A DNA stretch of 64,000 nucleotides, taken from Ctenosaura bakeri (lineage: Eukaryota > Chordata > Lepidosauria > Squamata > Iguanidae). The first letter of the stretch is position 1. The number at the start of each line of letters is the position of its first letter. The notes beneath the pieces were generated by a model that saw only the letters and a list, made by a program, of their open reading frames with translations, was not told where the DNA came from and did no database searches. The translations under genes and the position numbers were made by a program. The stretch lies in the NCBI GenBank assembly GCA_948474755.1, contig CAOLHI010000930.1, positions 372,001 through 436,000 on the forward strand, in the 5' to 3' direction. Shown here one piece after another: positions 10,806 through 22,889 of this stretch.

Positions 10806-13721
10806 TCTTCACAACTAACAATGGAAATATAGGGCTCTGATTATTTTTCTCACCAAAGTCACCTGACATTTGATTAACAGTCCTCTCTATTCAATTGTGG
10901 GCATCACACACCAGGAATTTAGCATATCACAAAACTGATCAAACATGTCAGCATGCAAATTCCTTAAATGAAGAGTGTTTGTTATTATAGGTATTATGAA
11001 AGAGAACTTGGAAGGCAAAGCAAATATATGAAACAATTTTCACATGCCTATATATTTTGACCAGAATCCACCAGTATACTTCTGCTGGATTCCACTGCTT
11101 TGACAAGGGGAACTGTGATTCTTTCCTCCTCCCTCTAAGACCCTCTGTGGCAAACAAAGCCTGTTCCAGAGAGTTTTGCAACATGTGGGTGCCACATGAC
11201 TATATATAATTTGAACACTTATGGTATGGGAAGAAATACAATTCAGAGATAATTTACAACGAATAAATATATATGTCTGGTTTAGGCTATCAGTTCCTGC
11301 TCTAGCAACAGATATGCATACACATTGGAATGGCCATGTATTCATAAAACAGTCCTTTCACTTTAAAACAGCAGGGATTAGCAAATTAAAGTTGAGTTTC
11401 ATATTCAGAATGTCCTAAAACATAAAGGTTCAGTAATTCCAGGAAACGTTGTAATGGAAAAACACAATCCTTGCAACAGGAAACTATGCAAGTCAACATT
11501 TTTTGTTCTCTATTATACTTAATGCAATCAATGCCCATTGTCCCAAGAGGCCACTGGGATCATAGCAAAGCTCAGGAAATGAAGACTATGAGGCACATAA
11601 AGAAAGGCTTAGACTGAGATGGTATCATTTATAGTAATGTTATGTGCCCTTCAAGAAGACATGATTCTGGTGTCTCATATCCTTTAATAATATCTTGAGA
11701 TGGGAACATTTTGGTGCATTTTAAAAATATGACTGTATCATTTTAGAATGCAATGTGTGCGAAAAATGTTTGACTGACCTTTCCTCTTAAATAAGAAAGG
11801 CTTCCATACATAAAAAAAATTAGCAATGAGTAAGAAGCTGTTCCAACAACTAACAGGTTACCTGTCATGGGAAAGATCAAAACTAAGCAAGTTTCCACCT
11901 TGCCATTTTAATGATTCTGTGAGATACAGTTTCCACTGGAAATTCTGCAATGGGTACAGAAGAGTAAAGGTATGGAAGGATACACCTTGGAATGGGATAA
12001 AAGGATTAAGGACTTACAGCTCTTTCAACCACATGAATTCCATCTGATAGCACAGATATGTATATCACAAATCAACTTGAAATATACAGCAGCTTGTCAC
12101 TCTCTGGAAACTGTTTTCCAATTACAAATGTTGAAACCACCTGATCATAGCTTAGAATGAACTTGTGAGAGATAACAGCCTACTATTATTGACCTCAATA
12201 CTGTATACCCAAAGACTGCTGTAACCATTTTGGCTTATTTGCTTTTCCATTTCAACACACCATTGATAGATTGCAAGAAGATTAAACAGGATTGTCAAAA
12301 GGATTATGGCTTTAGTGTACTAGAGATGGACACAGTGCTTCATAATACACTTAATGTCTACTGTTTCCCACAGCAACTAATCCTTCAAAGAGTACTAGAA
12401 AACCAAACACATCAGTTCGAAGATTGTTCTGGAAATTTTTTAAAGAAACGTTTTAGCTGATTTACAAAAGAAACAGAAGTGCAAAAATGCACAGAAGTAT
12501 CGCACTGGACATAATATAAATGATTCAGTATTGACACAACACAGACAATTTGATCTGTAGTATTAGATTATGATCTACTGTATAACATTACATTGCAAAC
12601 CTGTTGAACTACACTGAATATAAGAACGAAGAAAAAGAAAAACAAGAGAAAGACACCAAATACCAGAAGAAAGGAGAGGAAGTGAAAAATACTATGCACT
12701 TATAGGGGAGTCCCGCTATTCACAGTGAGCTTCCCTTTTGAGTCAGGTTGCCCAGGATTGCATTTCGAAACCAGTTCATGATTTCACCAGTTTTCAGAAT
12801 TATCCTGTGATTTTTTTGGTTGTGTTAGACAATTTTAAAAATTATACCTTTGAAAGGAAATTATCACTCAACAACTGGCACTCAATGCTAGTTATTCTTA
12901 GTTTCAATTTAAATTTTTTAAAAAGTGCCAAATCCTGAAGAAGTTTAGTAAGAATTTTGCTGTTTACTATTGTACATTTACAATAATGAGAAATGTCTAT
13001 CTTTAACATCAAAACTTGGGGGAAAAATATTGTTTGGACTACAGGTTCCAAAATCCTCAGTTATGCTAGATATAAAGATACATTTCTTTGCAAGTTGACC
13101 TTGTTTTTGTTTACTTGTTTATTCAGAAAGTCAGAACACATAGAAGGCTTTAATGCCTGCATTTCTGTACACAGTCATCCAAAATGTACCCAGTTGTCTT
13201 CATACAAAAAACCTGCATTTTTAAACACTTAGTTCCTACCACAAGGCTAGCGTAGTCTGCAACTGTTATGTAAAGTGCTCATCCACAAATGGTCTCATTA
13301 ACAACCTCCCTTATAAGTGAATACTTAGATTTATTAAACTGTCTATGAATATGAACATCACAAAGTCATAAAACTTTTTACATGCAGCTTATTTTAAATA
13401 ATTTAGAAACTGTTTCCTCTTCCCTAGATATGGACCTTTGTCTGCTGAAAACAAGAAGTCTTTACCAATATTATTAAATATTTACCATACAGTTGTTCTG
13501 ACTTCCTTGGAAAAAATACAGTATGCAAATATTTAGAAATAAAATTGAAAAAATACATTTTGATTGTAAATATACAACAGATTGATAATTGTCTGGAAGC
13601 ATATGCATGCTAAATTTCACGTTTCTATAGAGACATCTGATCCTCAAGAAGCCTATGAAGTCCAGCCATTTCCATTACATTTCTCTACTGACATTTATTT
13701 TTCAACGGACTTGTTTTATTT
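10806..13721. other. AT-rich intronic DNA without recognised features
   Basis: I see no repeat family with clear ends and no exon-like frame. Small open frames here show no protein domain that I recognise. Confidence 0.45.
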
Positions 13722-14050
13722 ACATTGTTGTTGTTAACTGCCTTCAAGCTGATTTTGGCAATCCTATGAACAAGAAACCTGCAAGTCATCCTCAAGTCTT
13801 GCAACCTCAGGGCCATGGCTTCCTTGACTGAGCCTATCCCCCTGTAATGCAGTCTTCCTCTTTTCCTATTGTCTTACGCCATGCCAAGAGTCATTGTCTT
13901 TTCTCATGAGTCATGTCCTAAGTACAATAGTCTCAGATTAGTCATCTTGGCATCTAGGGAGAGTTCAGACTTGATTTGCTTTTTGGCAATCCATGGTATC
14001 CGTAGAACTCTCCTCCAGCACTCCATTTCAAATGATTCTCTGGGACTCAC
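13722..14050 (-). mobile_element. LINE 3' end (RTE/BovB- or L2-like), decayed
   Basis: On the minus strand the sequence reads like the C-terminal part of an RTE/L2-type ORF. It contains an FEMECWRRVLRIPWIAK-type stretch, then an ELSLDAKMTNLRLLYLGH-type stretch and a KRGR block, broken by stops. It ends in CTTGAAGGCAGTTAACAACAAC. That tail closely resembles the SINE tail (CTGGAAGGCACACAACAAC), which makes this LINE type the probable mobiliser of the SINEs. Confidence 0.65.
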
Positions 14051-14585
14051 TTGTTAGACCTATCATATAAGGCAGAATCACTTCATCTGCATTTAGGCCA
14101 GGACTTGGAAAAGCTAATTATTATAGATTTTAACTTCCAGAATCTTGTAGGCAGCATGGTTAGCATGTAGGACTCTGGGAATTCTTCCAAGATGAAATTC
14201 AGGCACATCCTTTGGCATGGAAAAACAAATGGCAGGAAATGCCATTTTGAGTATTAAGGCCCTGATCCTGAAAAAGATGAATAATAATACAGAGTTTGGA
14301 ATCAATTAACTTGATAAGTTCTTAATTCACAGTATTTTTTTCCTAATAATTGATTAATTACTGAAGTTAAAATATGCTTTAGTGAACTGGATCATTAGGC
14401 TTTGTTAGAGTGGGTATGTCTCCATATGCCACATTTAGTAAAGAGAGAAAGCCTGCTACCTCTGGAGAAGCAATATTAGAACCAGAGGAAATGTATCAAA
14501 TGACTATGTTGTCGGGTAGGTTAATTTGTGTGACATCTTTGAGAAGACACCAGGACGGAGAATGAGAGGACTTTCTGGAGACAAA
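14051..14585. other. Intronic DNA without recognised features
   Basis: No repeat or coding feature that I can support, apart from a weakly palindromic patch around 14140-14200 that was too degraded to assign. Confidence 0.4.
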
Positions 14586-15013
14586 GGCCCTTTTCGCACG
14601 GGCATTCTCTCGCGAAATAGCCCCGTGAACCTCGCGGGAGTGGGAGTGTCACTCTGCACGACGCACTCCCACGTCCGCCAATCTCACGGGGCTGCAGCGG
14701 CGCGATCGCGGTTTTTTTATTTTCGCTTCGAAGCGAAAATCACCCGCGCTCGCACAATGCTCCCTGCGCCCATGCGTGCTTACCTGCTGTGCGGAGCGTC
14801 GGGGAGGCGGCCAGGTCGCGCTTCCTTCCCTCCGCTGTGCCTACAGCTCCCACAGGCTCCTGCGGAAGGAAGGGGCGGGGCACTAGCACGACGGACGCAC
14901 CAGCAGGAAGCGCCTGCAGAAGGAACGAGGGGGAAGCGGCAGCCTCCTGGAGGAGGCTTCTCGCGCAAGCCGCCCTCCCCCCTCGTGCGAGAAGCCTCAA
15001 TGCGAAAAGGGTC
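14586..15013. mobile_element. CpG-rich PIF/Harbinger-like MITE, 428 bp
   Basis: Terminal inverted repeats are GGCCCTTTTCGCAC and GCGAAAAGGGTC, flanked by AAA on both sides (3-bp duplication). The interior is very CpG-rich and built from consecutive hairpins. One stem is GTGGGAGTG/CACTCCCAC around a TCTGCACGAC-type loop. Another is the palindrome ATTTTCGCTTCGAAGCGAAAAT-type at about 14738. A third is a CTTCCTTCC/GGAAGGAAG arm pair. Copies at 60041 and 63068 share the plan. The long open frames across it are by-products of its GC content. The high CpG content suggests a young or unmethylated copy. Confidence 0.8.
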
Positions 15014-15149
15014 AAAGTCAGACAGCTGGGCTTGTAGAATCAAAAAATAGTTAGATTGGGAAAATTAAAAAAGAAGAATGGAAAAGTTTTTTTTTTAAAG
15101 TGAGTTTTAGAAGTGGGTACAAGGGAATGATTATTTGTTTAGCAGGAAA

Positions 15150-15585
15150 CCAAGACCCTTAACCAGCCCTTTCACAATGTCCACCCAGCCTCTATGGAAG
15201 TAAAGTGTTTGGAGAGTTTCTGAAAGGTGGTGGTACATTGTGACTCTGTCTAGTAATTTCTCTTCCTCTATTGATTACATTCTGGACTGGTTTCTACTGT
15301 ATATTGTGACATAATATACAATTATTATTTATTATTATTAATATACATTTGTTATATATTATACAATTATTATATAAAATATAATATATTATTATAAGGT
15401 TTTCCCAAAAGACCCTTTAAGCCAAAAGTCAGTTACCCCTACATGCCTGCATGAAAGGAAAGTGTCTGGAGTCTTTCAGGAGGTGGTATAGGAATGGACT
15501 GTATTCAGTAACATTCCTACCACTGATTAGATTCTGATGTGATTTCTATTGTATAGTATCATATAATATACATTATGATATTATT
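15150..15585. repeat. Diverged direct duplication with AT-rich centre
   Basis: Two blocks about 255 bp apart (about 15150-15325 and 15409-15585) share the order and wording of several segments: AAGACCCTT, AAAGTGTNTGGAG, a GGTGGTA block, a TTCTATTG/TCTACTGTATA block and CATAATATACA. Between them lies a low-complexity AT tract (15315-15400). It looks like an old tandem duplication or an unrecognised tandem-repeat element. Confidence 0.6.
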
Positions 15586-16465
15586 TAGCAGCAGTTGCAA
15601 TAAACCCTTTGGAATTCTTTATTGTATTATTCACACATGGATAATTAAGAGAAAAGTTTTCTGCCAACTATATCCCATTTCTTTTGGTCCTGGCTTCTCT
15701 AGTCCTCCATTTCCTCAAATCTCTCATTCTCTAGCACCACCCTTCTCATTTTGCTTTCTGCCCCCGATCCTCCTTCCTATCCACCTCCTTTTAATTATAC
15801 GGATAAGGTAAGGTGAATGCAGAGAAGCATGGCCTTGTAGGATACATGAGTATTAAAAATTCAGCTGCCAGAGATCCCTGGCTCCTGAAAGAAAACATGT
15901 GATCTATCACACTTCTTTATTTGGAGTAAGAAAGCAGAAAGGATGCGGTGATTCAACTGTGCAGAAAAATATTCTGCATATGCTCAGAGACTCTTAAAGC
16001 ATTTCTGATAAAAGAATTCTCCCTTCTTGCTTCAATTAACAATCTTTGTAGCTACCCAACATTGCAGCCATAAACTTGTTTGTGAAGCTTATTATCATTC
16101 TTTACAAAATATTGTACATGGATACCCTGATCTGCTCACCTCAGAACTTTGTGCTGCTGAGTCTCAAACAGGATTCTGTATTTTTATAAGTTTACTAGTG
16201 CATTTACCTGGCATTGCCCAGGATTTTATTTTCTCATAGGTAACTCTTGTTAGAAATATCTTAGGAATTCCCTATCTTACCTTAGGAATTAGATGCAGTT
16301 GAAATACACAGATTTGAGATCTTGTCTCTAATTCTCCAATCTGTCTTGTCCAGTATGTGTAACTTTTCCCCATTTTTCCTGATCCAATCTGTATTCAGAG
16401 TTGAGTTTGGGTTCCTAAGGAAACACACATTGCCCACCTTCTTGCTGCTTGGCATCTCCATAGCA
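15586..16465. other. Intronic DNA, possible old repeat from about 16190
   Basis: No gene is recognised. From about 16190 the text 'ttactagtgcatttacctgg' resembles the edge of a dispersed reptile repeat whose other edge may be near 16670 ('cagacaaattttgactttt'), but I cannot assign it. Confidence 0.3.
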
Positions 16466-16545
16466 ACTGCCCTGAGCTCTCTGGCTGAGAATTCTAAAGG
16501 CCCTTCCCTGAACTGCCAACCTCAGGATTCCATAGAATCTTCACA
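16466..16545. mobile_element. Partial long-type Harbinger hairpin MITE
   Basis: The segment contains GAGCTCTCTGGCTGAGAATT followed by a CCTTCCCTGAACTGCCAACC-type block and AGGATTCCATAGAAT. That is the middle and right part of the long family seen complete at 39444, 56673 and 60512. The termini are missing. Confidence 0.65.
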
Positions 16546-16679
16546 GCCAGCCAAACATATGAGGTCTTCTTGCCTCACAGAGCCAATCATATTAGTCTTC
16601 GCCTGCCTGACACAGACAAACGGACAAACTCACAAACAGACAAATTTTGACTTTTCTATAGTAGATAGGCATTGGAACC

Positions 16680-18649
16680 CAGTTACTAGACTTGCAGAAG
16701 ACTTAATGATGCACGTTGCCTTATTTGCTCCATGTGATGAAGGATAGCAGGAATAGCAGCACTGTTTATGTTCTTATAGTGCTACACACCATATAATACT
16801 ATCTTTCTCTGCCTCAGTAAAGATCCACAACACATTTGTATAGTGAATTCCAGATGTTCTGTTAATTTTAATGAAAAGCTGAATCAAAGGAACACTGTCT
16901 TCCCTGATGCCACTTTTCTTCTCAAGATTGCACATTTTCACCACCTTTCTTCCACTTAGATTCCAAAACTATTTACACAGGAAAACATGCATGTGGAAAA
17001 TTCTATCTGGAAGGGGGGTGGAAAACAGTTTTTTGCTATTTCAGTCAGTTCTATAATATAAAAACAGATACTGACAAACCCATCAAACCATATACAACAG
17101 TGTAGGACAGAGAAGTAAATAAGTGATGTGATAGCTGATTCGAGAAATGACAGAAACTTAAAAGCAGTATCTTTCACAGGAAATCTTGAGTGAGCTTTTG
17201 AAACATTAAACATAATTGCATATAACATTTTGACATACTTAGTTATCTCTGTCTTTTTTCACACTATCAGATGACTATTAGATGACTAAACATTCAACTT
17301 ATTCAGAATGGTGGGAAACAGACCTCAGATTTCCCAGGCAAACAGGGATGGTGAATATGTTTCCTCCAGATACATTTGGACTGCAATTCCCATAAGAAAT
17401 GGTACCCAAACAATATGAAAGGATGATAAGAACTTCATTCCAATACCTTTTGTTGGGCCATCCGTGGATTAAAAAAGGACAACTAACAGATTTAACTTCA
17501 GAAACAAAGTTCAATCCCTGATCAGTTATGACAGAACCCTATTGCTATAGTTTGTAGCAGCATTCAAAATGTTAAAGGTACCAGTTTAACAACTCCTGCA
17601 TTTCAAAAACACAAGACGTGACTCACATCTACATCCACACAAGTTTATGTAACAGAAATATATAACAAACAAGCAAGGTACATGCAAGGATACTATTTGA
17701 CTTTAATGGTCCTGACCGTAGTGCTTTACACATGACAAATGGTATATTCATGATTAAATAAACTTTTTTTTTGTTATCTAGCACCTTGCCTTTTTTCATT
17801 AGCTTTCTAGTACTCCCTATATGTTCCATTCTTCTCAAAAGTAAAATTGCTTGTTTAAATATATTCAGAGACTTCAGATTGTGATATAATGATGTAAAAA
17901 TGTCATAAATCCAAGAATTATTAGGTTAAATGTTTTCAATCTCAAAATAAGTAGTTTTCCCTTCCCATTAATGTATTGCATGTTCCACAATAACTGTGTT
18001 TTTCTAGAGAAACATATCTCACAATGATAATGACAATTTGACATATGATATAGCTTTCCTGGCCTGCTCCACTGAAAGTAATGGCTCTTTCAGCTACAAG
18101 AAGAAAGGGCAATAAAATTAGGAATATGATAGGCTGGTATTCTACATCTGAGAGTTTTAAAAAAATCCAGTAAAAAAAATAACATTGTCACTTTGTGTTG
18201 TGGGCTACAGGAAATGCTATACTATACCATTTCCACATTACCAATTTAAGCTTGTTACAAAATGTATTTATGAGTTGACATGATGGTAGTAGAAAAAAGC
18301 AAGCAGATTACACTGCAAAATAGTAATGCCAGTAATTTAAATTGTCTCTAACCCAAATCCCCTTTTTTACAAATGCAAAGTAAATTGTGATTATGAGTAG
18401 ACATCATAATTAAAACAGCAATTACACACATTAGTGTTTCTGACTTTTCACAGGCTTCTATTGCCAGGCATTGTATAACATTGCAAAAAGTTGCTTCCCT
18501 AGGTGGAGGGGTGTTCACCACATTTAATCCATAGCACTTTGAGCATGTATTTTGTCACTTTTCAGTACATACACATGAAAATATTATGTAATAGATGTTT
18601 TCCAAAAATAGAACACATATACAAACTCCCTTCCTGCATGATACAAAAA
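16680..18649. other. AT-rich intronic DNA; one small hAT relic
   Basis: Nothing coding is recognised. About 17355-17405 carries 'tccagatacatttggactgcaattcccat' type sequence, a relic of the palindromic hAT family seen at 55064. Confidence 0.4.
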
Positions 18650-20750
18650 GTAAAGGTAAATGGGGGAGAAAGATGATATCACTTTGTACTAACTAAGTAG
18701 AAGAAGGAAAAAGTCTTCCAGAACATAAAATTATTACAATAAATGCAATAATAATTAAGACAAGAACAGAAAGTGTTCAGAAAAACTCTCCAAACAGAAA
18801 TCACAAGATGAATAAGCAAGAATTAAAAATGAAAATTTTACTTATTTCTTAAATGAAAGAAAACAGCACTCAGAAAAATATCCATAATTAAGAGGCCATA
18901 AGAAAGAATACATTAGCATGAGGGACTATTTGATGGTATCTGACAGGGGGAAAACAGAGAAAACAGATGAGAAGAAAGAAGATCCTGAGACTACTTGGAC
19001 AACAATATTGCACAGCTAGGAATAAAGCCCAGGAAACTCACTGCAACTTTCTCAATAGACATACACTGGATAGTACTATAACAGCATGATCTTATGGACA
19101 TCTGCTCAGCATCACTGTGTTCACTGGAGCTTAATTCTAGACAGGTGTGATAAGACTGCAGTCTTAAAGGTTGAAAGAAGTTTGAACCTAATAGAAAATT
19201 GAACAGGAAACTACTGAAGGGAAACAACATTCAGTGAAACATAATTAAAGTGCAAGGAAACAAATATCAAATAATCTGAATGTTACATTAATCAAGAAGA
19301 GAAAGAGAACTGGTAGGCTGTGTAAAGGTTTTAGTAATAAATAAAAAAGCCAATTTTTTACAAATGAGAGAAACAACTAATCTTAGAACAGTAATGTAAG
19401 CTGAAAGGGTGAAAAATATCAAAGACAGAATTCTAATTCTTAAATTTCTACGAAGATTGGGGTATTAAATTACCAAACGAAATAATAAAGCAAAACTTAA
19501 TGTTTTTTGGGGGGATGCTGTTAAATACTGCCTTCTGCACATAACATTTATGCGAAATGGTCAGTAGTGAAGCAGAATTAGTTGTAAGACAACTGGGCAT
19601 TTCAGTATCAGAAGAGAAAAGGCAGGCCAGCGTGACAGTGATATTACAAAACAAAAGAAAAAAATTAATTGCAAATGAAACATATAAGAAGTGAAGTAAA
19701 AATGGCCAAAGAACTAAATCCTGAAAGACTCTGCCAAAGAAGAGCAAACTGAGTAGAAAGACAGTCACCAACAGAAAACTAAGAAGAATGATATGTGAGA
19801 TTGGAATAAAAAAAGAAAAACAGTACTACCAAATCCCAAAGAATCAAGAGAACCATGAACAAGAGTGATCAGCTGCTTCAAACCACAACAAAAAACCAAA
19901 GAGATTAAAACAGAAAACACCCCTGTGACCTTACATATAACAAATCATTTGCAGATTTTACACATAGCACTCTCAGTAAAATGTTGAGACAAAAAAAAAA
20001 ACAGCAAAAGAAGATCAAAAGAAAAATTAGAACACAGAAACAGACATACTGTAAATTGCTCATACAATTTGCAAGTGTAAGAAAGCAATAGAATGATAAC
20101 TGAGAGGCAAATCCAAAGTTTTCTTTTAAAAATAAATGGGAAACAATAATATGTGTTCAAGAAAAAAAACTGCAGCAAAAGGGAGAGAGAGCTTGATTTC
20201 AAAGCTATAGATAAGAGAGAATAAATGAATGGGAAAATAATTACCATGAAGGAAGAGAGAATTAGATCAAGATTATAAGTGGTGGGTTTAACTGAAGAAA
20301 GAACAGGAACAAAGAATGAAATCTCTTAACAATGAAGGGGGGAGAAGATTTGCTAAGTTTAAAGAAGAAATCTATTAGTTGTCATATTAGATAATTTAAA
20401 AAGTAGTGAGGACTAATTAAGATGTTTATGAAAAGTAAAGAAAAAACGGATCAGAAGAAACAAAGGAGGTTAAAGAAGAGAGCTAAAAATAGCAAACAGA
20501 TAGTGAAGATGGGAAAACAACTGAATAAGATGACAGAAATAAGCCTTCTTAATAGAAAGTAGAACACAGAAGTAGGGGGAAAACATGAGTTTATCATGAA
20601 CAAAATCAGGGAACAAGATTTGTACCAGAGATGTTTGGGAGATCTAATGCCACAAAAATAGCATTCAGAAAGAGATAAACCAAGGCTGAGGAGTGGGATG
20701 AAGAAAATAAAAGGTAAACAATAGTCTAAGAGAGTCTACATTTAGTGCAG
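18650..20750. other. About 2-kb purine-rich (A/G-skewed) tract on the + strand
   Basis: The + strand is dominated by A and G throughout, in runs such as GAAGAAAGAAGAT and AAGAAAGAACAGGAAC, with few pyrimidine-rich stretches. This makes the ATP11A transcript pyrimidine-rich here. No terminal repeats or reverse transcriptase frame are visible. It could be an eroded A-rich retroelement or a sequence with long-term strand-asymmetric mutation. Confidence 0.6.
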
Positions 20751-21049
20751 AACATACCGGTAATCTGAAAAAGGTGGGGAAAGGGATAATTCTTTCCTCT
20801 AGGCAGAAGGATTGAAGCCTAACATAGATCTTGAACAGGGTTGGCAATTCCAGGATATCCAACAGAGATCTTTCTGGGAGGGTGGGGGGACAATTGTTAC
20901 CTGTTCATCTCATTTGGCAAGTCAGTGGTTAAATGTGTTCCCTAGGAGAGATATCAATTTGGGCCAACACACTTACAGTTTAAGTAATTTAAATCCTGTC
21001 AAAATTATATATTCACTGCCTTCCCTCCCATATTTTAGTTATATCTCTG

Positions 21050-21424
21050 TGTTGTTGTTGCTGTTGTGTGCCTGAACTTGTTTCTGACTCATAGCAACCC
21101 TGAGGCAAACCGATCACTAGGTTTTCTGGGGGCTGAGAGTGGGTGATGCCCCCAAGGTCACCCAGTGGGTGACTGAATGGGGAATCGAACCCTGGTCTCC
21201 AGAGCCTTAGGCCATTTCCACACTAGCCTGTTATAGTGCGATGCTTCCACTTTCAACATCCTCTGGGATCCTGGGGTTTGCAGTTTCGGGAAGGGCAGGC
21301 TGGCCCCTCCCGAAACTGCAAACCCCAGGATTCCAGAGGATGTTGAAAGTGGAAGCATCGCACTATAACAGGCTAGTGCGGAAATGGCCTTAGTCTAATG
21401 CTCAATCCACCATGCTGGCTCTCT
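21050..21424 (-). mobile_element. MIR-like SINE interrupted by a Harbinger MITE
   Basis: The 3' part (TGTTGTTGTTGCTGTTGTGTGCC tail on + as reverse complement) and the core with B-box complement GGAATCGAACCCTGGTCTCC lie at 21050-21209. The 5' head (TCTAATGCTC...CATGCTGGCTCTC on +) resumes at about 21393. The interrupting element is 21210-21389. Other SINE copies show that only one TTA existed at this point before insertion. Confidence 0.9.
21210..21389. mobile_element. PIF/Harbinger-like hairpin MITE, short subfamily, 180 bp
   Basis: Ends are GGCCATTTCCACACTAGCC and its inverted form GGCTAGTGCGGAAATGGCC, flanked by TTA (21207-21209) and TTA (21390-21392). The two arms are nearly perfect reverse complements over almost the whole element with a small loop near 21300. 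Insertion into a SINE gives a reconstructed empty site and fixes the 3-bp duplication. Confidence 0.9.
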
Positions 21425-22279
21425 ATCTATATGCATTATTCTTTTTCATTTCAATGAACAGTTTATGAAAACACTCTTCCTTTGGAAAAAAAATTAGATA
21501 CCTGAGTGAATAGAGAAAGAATTATTCTTCAATTAATGATCTGTTGATGAATTTTTAATAGACAGTTTCTTAAAATGTAAAATCCTGTCCTTAGAGCTCA
21601 GCATTATCGCCATCAAATGCCTGGTAAACATTATGTATGTTCAGCTTCCCGGCCACTAAAATATTTGCTGCACGGAAGGGCAATAAATGCAGTATTAGGG
21701 AAAGGAGATGCAGAAAGAAAACTCACTATTGCTGCTAAGCATGATCATCTGTAAGGCAAAGAGCTTTGTGTTCAGGCTGGTTTGGATGGGAAGAGCAAAG
21801 AGATAATGGCTGCTCAGATACACCAATTATCCAACATGCAATCTGCGCCTAAGTATGAGGCAGAAACTGAAACCAGTTTCCTATATTAGGGCACAGGTAA
21901 GAATCAGATATTGTTGAACTCCCCTAGCCCACACAGCCAGTGAAGGGGAACGCTGGGAACTGCAGTCCAACAATATTTGCCTTTCATCTCTCTACCTCAT
22001 TTACAGATAAAGTAGTGGTAAGTTCTTAACAGTAAAAATAGAGTAAAAGGGGTCCACGGAACACCAGATTTTCCTCCTCTTCCACCATCACCACCATCCA
22101 GATTCCCTAACAGCTTTTCTCCACTACTGGGTCTCTTCTGGTGTCCAACCAGTGAAGAACTAAGGACCGGATGGGCTGAAGTGCAGGATGTGAAGGTAAA
22201 ACCAGGATGTAAAAATATCATAGCCACCTTCCACCTGTGAACACAGTGGATATGTGATAAAGCAGTTGCGTCCCATGGC
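21425..22279. other. Intronic DNA with one palindromic hAT relic
   Basis: At about 21905-21985, ATTGTTGAACTCCCC... and ...GGGAACTGCAGTCCAACAAT form an inverted pair typical of the palindromic hAT family. The rest is unassigned. Confidence 0.45.
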
Positions 22280-22423
22280 TTAATTTCCAAATCTTTGATC
22301 ATTTTGGTAGCCCTTCTCTAAGCATGTTCCACTTTGTCAGTATCCTTCTTGAACTGTGGTACACAGAACCACACACAGGATTCCAAGCGAGGTCTGACTG
22401 AAGCAGCATAGAATGAGACTACT

Positions 22424-22514
22424 TGCTGTTGTTGCATGTCTTCAAGTCACTTCTGACTTATGGAGATCCTAGATGAGCCTATCATGGGGTTTCCTGGGGC
22501 TCAGAGCATGTGAG
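22424..22514 (-). mobile_element. Truncated MIR-like SINE inside CR1
   Basis: The tail and part of the core of the SINE are present (GCTGTTGTTGCATGTCTTC on +). It is flanked by perfect 10-bp duplications TGAGACTACT at 22414-22423 and 22515-22524. This proves insertion into the CR1 copy. Confidence 0.85.
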
Positions 22515-22525
22515 TGAGACTACTA

Positions 22526-22889
22526 CAGTCATCCCTCCACATTCGCTAGGGTTAGGGGCAAAGGACCCTGTGAATGTGAAAAAACCATGAACAACTCTAT
22601 GCTCTCCCAAACCATATTTAACACAGAAAAAATATGATCACCATATTCAGTCCACCATGGATTCCTTTGAGGCATCAAGGCAGAAGTGAGTGGCTGGTGG
22701 GACTTACTGCCACCTCCAATGCTGCCCCACACCATTTTTTAATAGGGAGTTACAAGCCTTTGTTCACAGTTTCTCAGCCTCACGAGACTTGTGGGCCCTA
22801 TTAAAAATGGCATAGGGAGGCAGACAGCAAATAAACTATGAATAATCAAATCCGCAAAAGTGAAACCTGCAAATGTGGAGGGCTGACTG
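22526..22889. mobile_element. pogo/Tigger-like MITE inside CR1, TA duplication
   Basis: Ends are CAGTCATCCCTCCACATTCG and GCAAATGTGGAGGGCTGACTG-type, inverted repeats. TA precedes (22524-22525) and follows (22890-22891). Subterminal blocks 'gggttaggggca' and 'gcaaaagtgaaacc' are shared with the copies at 58688 and 44819. It contains no transposase frame. Confidence 0.88.

Noticed and set aside
14526..15050. 174-codon open frame on +
   Set aside because: It is almost entirely the CpG-rich MITE at 14586-15013, which has few stop codons because of its GC content.
16322..16747. 141-codon open frame on +
   Set aside because: It includes part of a Harbinger MITE and a CAAACAGACAAA-like low-complexity stretch; no protein family recognised.
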